A stretch of DNA of 64,000 nt from Schistosoma haematobium (Eukaryota; Platyhelminthes; Trematoda; Strigeidida; Schistosomatidae), in contig NC_067199.1 of the NCBI RefSeq assembly GCF_000699445.3, positions 31,270,402 through 31,334,401 of the forward strand, in the 5' to 3' direction. Numbering within the stretch: position 1 is the first letter of the stretch; the number at the start of each line of letters is the position of its first letter. The notes below the pieces were generated by a model. The model was not told the DNA's origin and searched no databases. It saw only the letters and a program-made list of their open reading frames with translations. Shown here piece after piece: positions 22,801 to 32,764 of this stretch. The position numbers were made by a program, and so were the translations under genes.

Positions 22801-25800
22801 TCTAAATGTATCTTCCCAACGTTTGAACCACGTGAGAAAAGTATTTCCACTTTCGGGATCATAGATGAATTCTGGGATGCTGCTAGCAACTGCATCACAA
22901 GACGTACTTGAAATAGCATGTGAACTCGAGCTGTGAATGTTGAGCTGTTGAGTCAGGGTCTCTAACAACCGCATTTGTGCATCAAGTTGTGCTTGCTGTT
23001 GTTGTAGTATTCGGTTAAGCTGGTCATCTGATATGGGCATCTTGAATTTGTTTTCCTTTTTCCCCGTCGCCACTGTTATAACTCTCTCTCTCTTACGGTA
23101 ATGACCCAGCTATTCCTATTGCTTAGTATTCTAGGACACCGATTCACTCGACAAGTCCCCAAATCAGAACACGGTTGAACAGGAAGGAGATTATATTCCA
23201 AATAACAAGGTTAGATGGAGGCAAGAAGCAAGTCAGAAGCACAATAGGGAAAACGTCAGTATATTTATAGTTTTTACATAAGAAGATTCCAGAGTATTCC
23301 CCAACTATCGACTAGTGCTGATTGGATAAGAATCAGCCAATCAGCGTGCACCAAAGCAATCATGCATTGAGCATGCTTTAATCTAGTCTATGTCCCGCTA
23401 ACAAGCTTCTTCCTAACTTCCTCCTCAGCTGTAAGCTATTCTGTTTTCTGTCACAGTTGGTTACTGATGGTCTCTTGCCAAGGATTCTGTAGTATGTTTC
23501 ACTGACAGCTGTTCACAAATACCTGTACTTTTTGGTGATTGTAGTATCAGTTCTCCAGGTTTCACCCCCATATAATAGCACTTTTGATATTTGTGTTGAG
23601 AGTCTTAATTTTGGTTTTGAATGACAGTTGTATCGAGTGTCAGATACTCTTCAAGTATAAGAATGTTGGTCTTGCTTCACATCTGTATCAGATCTTTCTT
23701 GTGTATTGGTGATGCTTCCCAGGTATATAAAAGTCACCACCTCTTTCAGAGCTGGTTGGTACTCACTATATCGTACTCCAGAGTCTTGAATATTGAGTCC
23801 TATCGCTGCAGAAGCTTTTGCATGGTAAAGAATGGTCTAAATTATCCAGCTGCGTCCAAGGTGTATACTGTATTCCGTGCTTTTATCGGGACATGGACAT
23901 CTTCATAACGCAAAAACAGCTAGAAGAAAAAGAAATTGTGAGAGCAGGCACCTTTGTTTGACACGCGTCTTTAGTTAGGATACATCTGTGAGCTACTTTC
24001 CATGTACAAGTTTTCACTTCAGTCATTCGTAGGTGTTCTATGAGGTGGTGACGATCTTAGGTACTCCACAGTGTCAGAAAATTTCAGTTTTTCTATTCAC
24101 GCTGTTAAATGCCTTCTCACAGTCTGAGTTGATGTACAATAATAAGTTCTGTCCGATTGATTGTTCAAACAAAGATAAGTAGTGTCGGGGTTTATCTGTT
24201 AAATAATCGGTCTGCATAAAAACCAGTGTTTTGGTCTCAAAGTTGGGAGCCTCTTGGATTTTTCATTCGGCTCAGCAAGACGTTTGTAAACTTTTCCTGT
24301 CACCGGTATTAGTGTGATGGCTCTGCGATTTAAACTACAGGGTTACGAAAAATCAGTGGGTTCCTACTTAGTCTATTGCACAGATGGGTTCTCGCAAACT
24401 CATCCCTTCAGGCTTTGAACACGATGAAGGGCGAAAGCAAATCAGATCTAGGTTAACCAAAAGTCTAAAGAATAACCGTGAGCCGTGGTGAACAACGAAA
24501 GCAAAAGAGATAAAAAAGGTGGCGGCTGTAGGTAACACAAGACAGCTCTTCAGACTCATAAAAGAAACTGCAACTAAATAGTCAAGTGTAAGTGAGACTA
24601 TCTCGGAAAAAAACGCTCTTATCTGCTCTCAACCCAGGCGTTCAGAACGATGGGCGGAACGCTTTAAGGAGCAGTTCAACAGGCCTTCATCTACTCTACA
24701 ACTACCCATCATTCCCAGACAGCGTGAATGGAACATTGAAGTAGGTCCCCCGACTCTAGCTGAAGTTCGTAAGGCCATAGCTAATCTGAAACTAGGTTGG
24801 GCAGTTGGTCCAATTTTAGCGATTAAGTTGACTAATATTTTAGCTAAAATCTGGGAGTTGGACGTAATCCCAATATATAAGAAGGGATCAAAATCGTCCT
24901 GTGACAACCATAGAGGGATTAGTTTAACTAATATAGCATCTAAAATACTAGCCTCAATAATTATCGGACGCCTAACAAAGACTCGTGAACTATCAACACG
25001 AGAAAGTCAGGCTGGCTTCAGACCTGATCGTGGCTGTATCGACCACATATTCACCATCCGTCAGGTTCTAGAACATAGGCATACTTATCGGTGTCCGACA
25101 ATGTTGGTCTTTCTTGACTTAAAAGCAGCATTTGACTCGGTAGACCGCGAGATTCTGTGGCAGTGTCTGTCATTGAAAGGCGTACCTCAGAGGTACATAA
25201 ACCTTGTGAAGCCTCTTTACTCGAACACTACCAGTCCAGTCAGAGCTTATGGCGAACTGTCATCTGCTTTTGCAACCTCAAGTGGTGTCCGTCAAGGCTG
25301 TCCACTCTCTCTATTTTTGTTTAACTTCATCATAGACCTACTGATGGAAATAACGTTCTCGTCGACTGAATTCTCGGGCATTGATCTCCTTCCAGGAGGT
25401 CCACTTGTCGACTTAGAATACGCAGATGACATAGTCCTGTTTGGTGAAGACGCTGACAAAATTCAGAGTCTTCTGGTAGCACTAAGCAACAATGCCAGAA
25501 TGTTTGGGATGCACTTCTCTCCCTCTAAATGCAAGTTTTTGCTTCAGGAATGGCCTGCGTCAACACCTGAACTAGGGATAGGGAGTGAAGTGGTCGAACG
25601 CGTTGACAACTTCACTTATCTTGGAAGTCTGCTCAGCTCTAATGCGTTGGTGTCTGACAAAATCTCAGCACGGATTCGAAAAGCTCGTTTGGCTTTTGCC
25701 AACTTACGTCACCTATGGCGAAGGCGAGATATCCGTCTATCAATAAAAGGACGGGTATACTGAGCGGCAGTCCGTTCTGTTTTAATTTACGGCAGCGAAA

Positions 25801-28800
25801 CATGGCCATTAAGAGTAGAAGGCACTCGTAAGTTACTAGTATTTGACCACAGATGCCTTAGAAATATTGCTGGCGTCTGCTGGGATCACTGGGTAAGTAA
25901 TAATGAGGTTAGACGTAGGGTATTAGGGAACGATGGTGAATCTTTATCGACTGAGATGGTTGGGCCACGTGTTGCGTATGCCTGAACGCCGATTACCACG
26001 ACATGCAATGCTAACCGGTGTTGGAGATGGATGGAACAAAGTTAGGGGCGGCCAAACCAAAACGTGCCATCAGTCCACAAAGTCTGAGCCATGTTGGCAG
26101 ACGCAGACTACTTGGTTGAAGTCTGCAGGACTATCGTAACAAATAGTTAGAAACACTGGGTGACATGGCTCAGAATCGATCACAATGCCGTAGGTGTATA
26201 CACTCTGTATTCCCTTAAACTGTGAAATTAAAATCGCTTCATATCTTTTTTCCTATGAACTATTTTTTTCTTCCTGTACTATATCCTTATACACAATCTT
26301 TACTATAATTGAAGTGACTACTATGAATTCGGTGCTCATCTTGTTGTGCTAATGTGTGGCAACTTGGACGGATGCACATATGTGTCTGGTCCTACGTTGT
26401 AGCTGACTGACTGACTGTGACGCCTCTGTATCTCTCACTTTGTAAGGTATACTTCCTTATCTTAGTGGGATGTGTTTTTCGTGCCAGTGTGTTGGTATTT
26501 ATTCCTCCTAAATCTTTCTGAAGAGGACGTGAAACATCTGTGTGCATCCGTGGCAGTTCTGTGCGATAGACTGCAGCCTCACAAAGGTGATCTTTATCGT
26601 CTTACTGCTATCGTTGGTGGGTGCGCAACACTGGATAACATCCATTGTAACCTTTTTTTGTTTCAAAGTGTCTCTTTATGGTCCTAGAGCCATAACATTT
26701 TTACTCTATAAGCTCTTTCCGGTTCTCTTCGAAGAGCTTAAGTGCAACCTTCCTGTATGCAGGTCTTGCTTTTCCTTATGATCAGAATACAAAAGTACCT
26801 CTCAACGTTAGTCTTTTTTATCCAGCGTGTGTCTAATGAGTTCCACTTATTTTAAACAGCCGGGAATTGGAACGGAAGGGTCATACAGTTCACAAATACT
26901 TGAGCAAGGGTTCTGCTTGAATATAACCAAAAGGATTATGTTAGTGGAGCTGATCTCACTTTTATGTATTAAGAAATTGCAAAAATCCCAACTGGCTAAT
27001 CTGAGTTATATCTGATGACATCTCAGTTCACTGAGTCTTGTTATCTCTAGAACTCGGACCATGGAGCCTTGTTTGTTCAGAGAATCCGAGTCCTATACAA
27101 CTCGCCCACATCAAGGCGCTGTGCCATAAACTGACTACCTGTACTTTCTCCATCCAGTCCCAACGTTGGCAAATAATGGGTAATATAAAAGTCGCTGTGG
27201 TAATATTAGTAAAATTATGTCTAAGGCACTAAAGCTGGTTTTTAAGTTAGTGATACTAACTGGGTTGTTACTGCCAGAACACATGTTATCGAACTTCAGT
27301 ATTACTAACATAGTATTACGACTGGGGATCACAAACCCTTCGAAGGTATTAATCGCACATAGTTGCTAAACCTCAACAGGACGAAACTGCTCTCGTTGAC
27401 TCATCGTAAACATAACACCCAGATTAAGTCACGACAGTGTCAAAGAAGGCCTGGATTAATGCAGTGTCACTCTGGCTTCCACTATTTGTAAAGTTATTTC
27501 ATCTTTCATGTCACTACTAGCGCGCATTCGTACTCACATACACAGTTTTCGACTACTAACAGGTGACCACAAAGAGTGAATACAGATGGGCTTCTGTCAG
27601 TCTTGCAGAAGTACTTTGCACTTGAAAGTATTAAGTAAGTGATCTCACGGATACTGATTAAGTCCACTTTGGGATAGCTTGGTTTTTCGTACACCAAAGT
27701 AATTTCAACCCTATAAATTAGTAAATGAAGTCTTATGGTCCAATGAATAAATAGTCCACTAAGTTGATCTGGTGTTGAAACGTAAAGGACAGTCAGTCAA
27801 ACAGAAAAGTAGCCACCAATAATTTTAAGGTTATTTAATTGTCACAACATGCTCTAGTATGAACGGCGTTGACATCTACTTTGAGTAATAGCATGTGTTC
27901 AAAATTCCATCTTCAGGAGCTTGCAGTTTCTTACACTTTAGACCGAATAAAAGAGTTTGATGACTTCCCGTTACGTGGTTTCCCTGATCTACTTGTTTTA
28001 AATAATACATCACTGTAGTTGACGAACATGTAGTGGCATTCATCTGAGTTACAAACAGGTTACTTTCAACATTACTCAAAGGCGTCCAACGTCTGGTCAA
28101 AGGTCTGACTAGGCTGTTTAGAAAAAATTAAGGAGTGGAGTGGTCCATCTTTCTGAAATGAAATGACCGTTATTCCTATTATTAAAAGACTGTATATATC
28201 AATTATCGGGATATAAGTTCACTTTTTATCGCTTCCGAACTATTGGCACCCGTTACCCACTGCAAATTGTGAGAGATTAACTCGAATAACAATCCACCTT
28301 TCGTTCAGTTTTGTTAATACCCAAAAGACTGCAAGCACCTCAATGACAGTAATAGCATACAACCTCCTCTCCATGAAATCCACTTCAAAGGTGAAAATGG
28401 AAAAGCGTGCTTAAGGTAAAACAAGCTAAGCACTTAATCGACCATCAAGGAGTTGAGTTTAATCATGGAATTTTGGGAACGGTCCTATTAACCTCCAGCC
28501 ACCGGTCCAGGATTATTATTAAAATTGATAGATATGAAGTAGAGCACTTGAGCTTCACTCAATCCCACCTGATTATTCTTGGTCGCCTGCTATTTCAATT
28601 TGTATGAATGGAGAGAAATCCTCTTAATAAACAGTCAGTCTGAAATATTAACTTACATAATCGTCCGTTGCCCAAATGAAGCTTAGGGACTGCGAGTCCA
28701 AAGAAATTAGATTAGTTTTAGGACTTAGTATGAATACTAGCTCTTATTTTATGTAACGTCTTGAAAGTATGTAACACTGCTAGGATGTTTTAATTTGTAC

Positions 28801-30182
28801 TTAACAGTTACTGTTTATTGTAAAATGTATGCTATCTTTTAGCTTATTCTAGGCCCTAATCCTCTTTTGGACTAGTCGGGGTTCTTCATTTCCTGCTCTT
28901 GTCTTTAGTATTGATGTATCACTTAGATTCTTGCTACCCAACTGATCATTCTGTTTCGGATCTCATTGGTATCCTTCCCAAGTGTTATAACAATATGCAC
29001 TGAGTTATAAGAGTGATTATCTGTTTTACTGTTTACCGTTAAATATATGGTGACTTGATGTTATTTCCTTGCAGCTGTTCCAGGAAAGCTCTCTGAATCA
29101 GAGTTCGAAGATATTTTGCAGAGAAACAAGACAGTCTCCTCAAGTGCTATTAACAGAGCCGTACAGGATGCTGCTGGTGGTGATTATGCAAGTGCTATTG
29201 AAACATTAGTAACTGCAATATCTCTTATCAAACAGTCAAAAATAGCTAATGATGACCGATGCCGGATTCTGATCAACTCTCTTCAAGACACTTTACATGG
29301 TATTGAGTCGAAGTCTTATGGTGCTAAGTAAGATGGGTTTACTTTTTGTTGATTCACTGATTTTTAACTAAGATCTATTGAAAAAGCAACCTTTGTAAGA
29401 ATTTGCTTCAGAACTCATAAATTTCCATGGTCTGATAAAAAATGGACAAAATATGTTCCATTTTTCTCATACATGTACTATTACAAACCCAATTTCTTAA
29501 ATTACAAGCTTCAACGAGAATTTACTGAATGTAACTTATTGAAATAAGCGTATTACATATCTGTGTGGAGATTTGCGGTCTTCCAAAGTTTACATTTAAT
29601 GGATTTAATAGCTTCTGTCTCGATGGTCGTCAAGTCAATTCTGTTGCTAACCAGTTTCTTGTGAGTATTATTAATAAAGTAAAGCTTTTAGCATTTTGAC
29701 TTTCAAGTCGCAGACATGTTTAGTAAAAATGTGTCCATTGCAACGTTGCTTGAGAGTGCACTCATGAGCTGCCAAACGTTTGTTCCCATTTTTGCAGTTG
29801 TAAAAATTTAAATCGATTGTTACTTACTAAGTTCATTGTGTTTCTGACTCAATCTTCGAATCGATTTGATGTTGTGGTAGGTTGTTAGAACAAATAGTAC
29901 TTCTGATGCGTCATATATCTCAACCACTTCAGCCGATGGAATTCCACAACCTTGCTAACTGATTTGCAATAACTTTAATGGCTTATGGCAAATTTTTAAA
30001 TTATTTACTCAAGGGTTCTGTAATGGCTGAGAAATCGTTTTGAGGATATGTCAGATTTCAGCAACTTAAGCATACCTTAAACCTTCAAAAGCCATTATAG
30101 CTATAAGTCAGTGATAAACAATATGGGACCTGGTACACCACAACACAATGCGATAAAATTACGAGTATGGGAATTGTTAGAG

Positions 30183-30238
<56 letters not shown>

Positions 30239-31885
30239 GGTCGTAAAAATATTAGGCATAGCGAATAAAAATCACGCGGAAAGAATGGATTTTCAGAATT
30301 AAATGCTTGAAATTATTATGAAACTTAGTCATAGGGAAGTCAAACAGTGAATGCATCTACGTCATTGGGATAGGTTCTCAATCATGCCATCGGACTTGTC
30401 CAACCATTGGTCATGAGAATCACACAGACCCTAACCGTGTAATCTGAATTTAATAACATACTAATCCACAGTCAATTATTTTAAAGTCTAATACCACTTT
30501 TAGTTCGGTCGCTCCTACCTTTCTTTTAACCTACACCCCCGTTTCGTAATTACAAATTTATATAGAGCCACATGTCGCATTGTACGCTGTCTTTTCGATA
30601 ATTACGCAAATATCTCATATGCACCATATTCGGGCTTTCATATCAAATGATTCTATTCCTCGTGCTTACAGTGGTTTCTTAGCAATAACCGTTTGTCGGA
30701 ATTTCGTTACTGCAGATAGTTGTTCACCAGATGAAAGTGCCAAAATTGAATGAAGCGGCTTTGAAAACTTAAGAAACTAAAGAATAAAGGCACTAGTTCT
30801 AATGTTAAGCCATGGCATTTGATATCTAAAATTATTGATCGAGGCCATATTGCTAACTTTTAATCAATGTCCTAATCTAATAGCGTTTATATGTAGAACT
30901 TGGGTTCTGCATGTTCATGTATCCCCTTTCATCCTAAGGTTTAGTTCATTTTCGTTTCACTAGAGAACTAATCCAACAAATACCATGTAAACACCTGCGT
31001 ACCTTTTTATCTGTTGTATCGATCCAGTCAGTATCGATAAAATAAAAATCGAGCCTTTATTATATAAAGTCAACATGAATTGTCATGAGATCTCATGAGT
31101 CATGTTCTTTTTTTTAACCGTTATATGATTATAGAGTTTCTGTATGGGGTGACTCAGATCGAATTACGTCGGTGACATTAGGCTTATCGTGTATTTTCTG
31201 ACCTATTCTCCACTTTTCTCTCATTTCGGATCTTCGATTATTCTGACATTTTTCCATGGTTGTTGGATTAATTACTAGATAAACTCTACCCGCTATATTG
31301 GCTCTTCATTTGATGACGTTTGGATTCATCAAGGGAATAATTTCACTCAACATTTTTGTCTCTTCCTGTGTTTTCAATTTGTGAATATTGACAGATAATG
31401 CCACGGTTTTATTTATTTGTACATTTTAATACATTGAGATGTTTGATCATTCAAGCAGGTTAAAGTAACTAGATTTTCATTCTGGAATGATTATGCTGTA
31501 TTTCCTCGATTTTTTTCTTGACAGGAGCAGTAGTCGAAGACGTCGTCGTTCGTATAGCGACAGTGGCAGTGATGGTGGAGAAGGGAATTACAATAGTTCC
31601 ATCAGTGGTAGTGGCAACAACAATTCTCGTCGTCACAGAGACCGAAATCATAGGTCTCGATCTCGTGACCGACACGATCGGCATGAACGTCACGATCGCC
31701 GCAGACATTCTCGTGAAAGAGGGTCTGGAAGTGGCAACACTTACTATGGCATTGGATCCAGTCTTCCTCTTCCTAGTGGATCTGGTTTGTCTGGAATCCA
31801 ATCAGTAGATGGTTCCGGTCAGACGTGTGCTGGAAATCTTGGGAGCAGTGCAGATCGGTATCGAGACAGTCGATACAGACATTGA
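15601..31885 (+). CDS. CPSF6: CPSF6, cleavage factor Im 68-kDa-type subunit (8 coding exons)
   Basis: Encodes the large subunit of cleavage factor Im. In the nucleus this factor binds UGUA sites through its CFIm25 partner and steers pre-mRNA cleavage, polyadenylation and poly(A)-site choice. Exons: 15601-15660, 15695-15775, about 15818-15892, 15938-16041, 16077-16282, 16323-16853, 29075-29327 and 31525-31885 (stop TGA at 31883). All junctions are GT-AG and the phases join into 556 codons, close to the 551 of human CPSF6. Residues about 62-140 form the RRM: RNP2 is VYVGNL, RNP1 is KGFCVMVF, and the family phrase HGQNPVVT follows. Residues about 353-437 are the conserved C-terminal block. Residues about 438-556 are rich in RS, RD and RH and end in YRH, as in animals. 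The start is chosen because [18 protein letters not shown] aligns with the human N-terminus. Intron 6 is 12.2 kb and full of retroelements. Confidence 0.93.
18542..18871 (-). repeat. Gypsy 3' LTR (330 bp)
   Basis: This is the 3' LTR in element (minus) orientation. It begins TGTTAGCGAG and ends GAGTTATAACA on the minus strand. It carries two differences from the other LTR, at about 18574 (C here, T in the other copy, plus strand) and about 18863. The pol frame runs through the purine tract and ends at a TAG 14 bases inside this LTR (18856-18858). Confidence 0.95.
18856..23040 (-). pseudogene. Gypsy gag-pol, single frame with four stops
   Basis: The minus-strand frame starts at ATG 23040 ([16 protein letters not shown], a Gln-rich coiled-coil-like start). 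Gag is followed by two zinc knuckles ([13 protein letters not shown] and [13 protein letters not shown], at about 22245 and 22185). The protease has [11 protein letters not shown] (canonical DTGS changed to DTAS). The RT has [24 protein letters not shown] and the catalytic YLDD at about 21105. RNase H lies at 20413-20718 ([21 protein letters not shown]). The integrase has an HHCC finger and the D,D,E residues in [13 protein letters not shown] and GQVERF. In-frame stops: TGA 22771-22773, TAG 20962-20964, TGA 20764-20766 and TGA 20413-20415. No frameshift is needed, so each stop is a point change. The protein would be about 1,390 residues. Confidence 0.92.
18872..18881 (-). promoter_or_regulatory. 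Polypurine tract
   Basis: AGAGGGGAGG on the minus strand directly precedes the 3' LTR, the position where plus-strand DNA synthesis is primed in LTR retrotransposons. Confidence 0.85.
23058..23073 (-). promoter_or_regulatory. Putative primer-binding site
   Basis: On the minus strand the sequence after the 5' LTR is G then TGGCGACGGGG. A TGG start is expected for complementarity to a tRNA CCA end. I cannot name the tRNA from sequence alone. Confidence 0.5.
23074..23403 (-). repeat. Gypsy 5' LTR (330 bp)
   Basis: This is the 5' LTR in element (minus) orientation. It ends on the plus strand in CCCGCTAACA and is followed directly by the AGCTT target duplication at 23404-23408. It matches the 3' LTR at all but two positions. 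Confidence 0.95.
24378..26418 (+). pseudogene. RTE-like LINE, 5'-truncated second copy
   Basis: It begins in the linker before RT ([15 protein letters not shown]) and keeps a 311-codon open RT block at 24828-25763. Landmarks are the [16 protein letters not shown] region, [34 protein letters not shown] and the catalytic [11 protein letters not shown]. The C-terminus continues past a TGA at 25761 (TGC changed to TGA) with [14 protein letters not shown]. After a frameshift near 25925 it reads [19 protein letters not shown]. Other damage: TGA near 24487, TAG near 24579, and small deletions near 24810 and 24868. The tail ends in TGACTGACTGACTG (about 26405). It is clearly related to the 12085-14940 copy but a different subfamily. 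The endonuclease is absent through 5' truncation. Confidence 0.85.
29075..29327 (+). CDS. CPSF6: CPSF6 exon 7: conserved C-terminal block
   Basis: This 253-base exon encodes the most conserved part of the protein outside the [16 protein letters not shown], then [20 protein letters not shown], then the [15 protein letters not shown] helix and [13 protein letters not shown]. It ends in GIESKSYG, which aligns almost residue for residue with human CPSF6. It enters in phase 1 (C plus CT) and leaves in phase 2 (AA plus G makes Lys). Confidence 0.93.
29328..31524 (+). other. CPSF6 intron 7 (2.2 kb)
   Basis: It runs from donor AA/gtaagatg to acceptor ttcttgacag. It contains a (TTA)n microsatellite at 30184-30238 and nothing else I can identify. 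Confidence 0.85.
30184..30238. repeat. (TTA)n microsatellite
   Basis: About 18 uninterrupted copies of the trinucleotide lie within CPSF6 intron 7. Length polymorphism is likely. Confidence 0.95.
31525..31885 (+). CDS. CPSF6: CPSF6 exon 8: RS-like domain and stop
   Basis: The final coding exon, 361 bases. It begins [16 protein letters not shown] and continues with [20 protein letters not shown]. It then has a Gly/Ser-rich stretch unlike the human protein before ending RYRDSRYRH. In animal CPSF6 the arginine-rich tail binds the import receptor TNPO3 and SR proteins. Mixed RS, RD and RH dipeptides here fit that role. The overlapping minus-strand frame is a shadow caused by the biased composition. 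Confidence 0.9.
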
Positions 31886-32510
31886 TCCTAGTTACATGCT
31901 CCTCTCAATTGCCAACCTGGTGACCAGTGTAGCAGTACTTTTGTTTTCTAATTAATTTTTCAATTCGTTTGTTCTCCCAAATCATCTGGTTGTACAGTTT
32001 GGTCATATTTCAATAACCATTGACTCACTTCATTGCTGCTAACTTTTATGTTCACTATTTTCGTTGTATTGGTAGAATTGGAGCTCAGGAGTGTAACAGG
32101 CAAGTGAAATCCTATAATATATGTTTATTCAATCTTTTTAGCTTGTCCACTTACTCAGTGATCCGGTTACCATTGGTGCTTAGTTTTGGGTGTATTTGTA
32201 ATTATCATTTTGTACATTGTAATCTTGTTATTCCTTTTCGCTGTACTGTTTTGTATACATCACTTGTTATTGATTATGTTTTCGTTGCATGTACTGACAG
32301 CTCTTTGATATAGAATGACCATCAGCTCACTATTGGATGAGTGTATATCCGATTTGATTAATGTTGCTAACTTCTCCCTTGATAATTATGTAGATATTTT
32401 CCCAGCCAACTTCATTCACTGTACATTTTCAATCCCTCCTGTTCCTATAAAGTGTGTATAGTTTCTGTATATTATTAAGACAAATAAAAATTTGTTTAAT
32501 GTGGCATTGT
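31886..32510 (+). terminator. CPSF6 3' UTR and poly(A) signals
   Basis: An AATAAA signal lies at 32483-32488, about 600 bases after the stop, followed by T- and GT-rich sequence. A second AATAAA is at 32759-32764, so a longer alternative 3' end is possible. Several TGTA motifs upstream of the first signal are of the kind bound by cleavage factor Im itself. Confidence 0.6.
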
Positions 32511-32764
32511 AAAGCTGAAGTGTTCATATTTCTGTATATATCAGCTGTTTCATATGTTGTAAATAGATACTGAGAACGGACGTGGAAAGTCTTGAATGTA
32601 CTTGTTTGATTTCACTGTAAATAGTTTTTATCTAAAACGTTCCTGGTTCCTCATCATACCACTTGTAAATAATAGACTGATTGATGCCCCCATAACTTTG
32701 TATACATAAATATCAATATCTTAACTGTTACATTCCATGTAAATAATTTTTTTTCTAAAATAAA

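Larger units (their letters stand above)
18542..23403 (-). mobile_element. Full-length Ty3/Gypsy LTR retrotransposon, 4862 bp
   Basis: Two 330-bp direct LTRs (18542-18871 and 23074-23403) differ at only two positions by eye. The ends are TG...CA, and a 5-bp duplication AGCTT lies at 18537-18541 and 23404-23408. The element is antisense to CPSF6. A purine tract AGAGGGGAGG (18872-18881, minus) abuts the 3' LTR, and a putative primer-binding site starting TGGCGAC lies one base inside the 5' LTR. One fused gag-pol frame has the order gag, two zinc knuckles, protease, RT, RNase H, integrase, which is Ty3/Gypsy order. The double knuckle suggests a Mag-like clade. Four in-frame stops make this copy defective despite its youth. 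Confidence 0.95.
18290..24350 (-). pseudogene. Decayed RTE-like LINE, split by a Gypsy insertion
   Basis: Read on the minus strand, 24345-23404 carries fragments of an RTE-type [12 protein letters not shown], then a GVRQGC-like [15 protein letters not shown], then the C-terminal KVQVFVNS and a degenerate continuation. The same protein resumes at 18541-18290 with [17 protein letters not shown] and SLVGRLS, which is the family's C-terminus. The two halves flank the Gypsy element exactly at its AGCTT target duplication. Multiple stops and deletions make it clearly older than the LTR element. Related fragments occur at 37000-37660 (endonuclease) and 41880-42540 (linker plus RT). Confidence 0.65.
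16854..29074 (+). other. CPSF6 intron 6 (12.2 kb)
   Basis: Donor CTC/gtaagtc at 16854 and acceptor ttccttgcag at 29074 join in phase (C plus CT makes a Pro codon). Contents: a decayed minus-strand LINE (18290-18541 and 23404-24350), a Gypsy element within it (18542-23403) and a plus-strand RTE copy (24378-26418). The parts 16854-18289 and 26419-29074 show no recognisable gene. Open frames there, such as 27876-28100 on the minus strand, resemble no family I know. Confidence 0.85.

Noticed and set aside
27876..28100. 74-codon minus-strand frame in CPSF6 intron 6
   Set aside because: No recognisable motif and no splice or promoter context.
31469..31808. Overlapping frames of 110 (minus) and 96 (plus) codons
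   Set aside because: Created by the repetitive Arg/Ser/Asp codons of CPSF6 exon 8; the CPSF6 frame is the one supported by homology.
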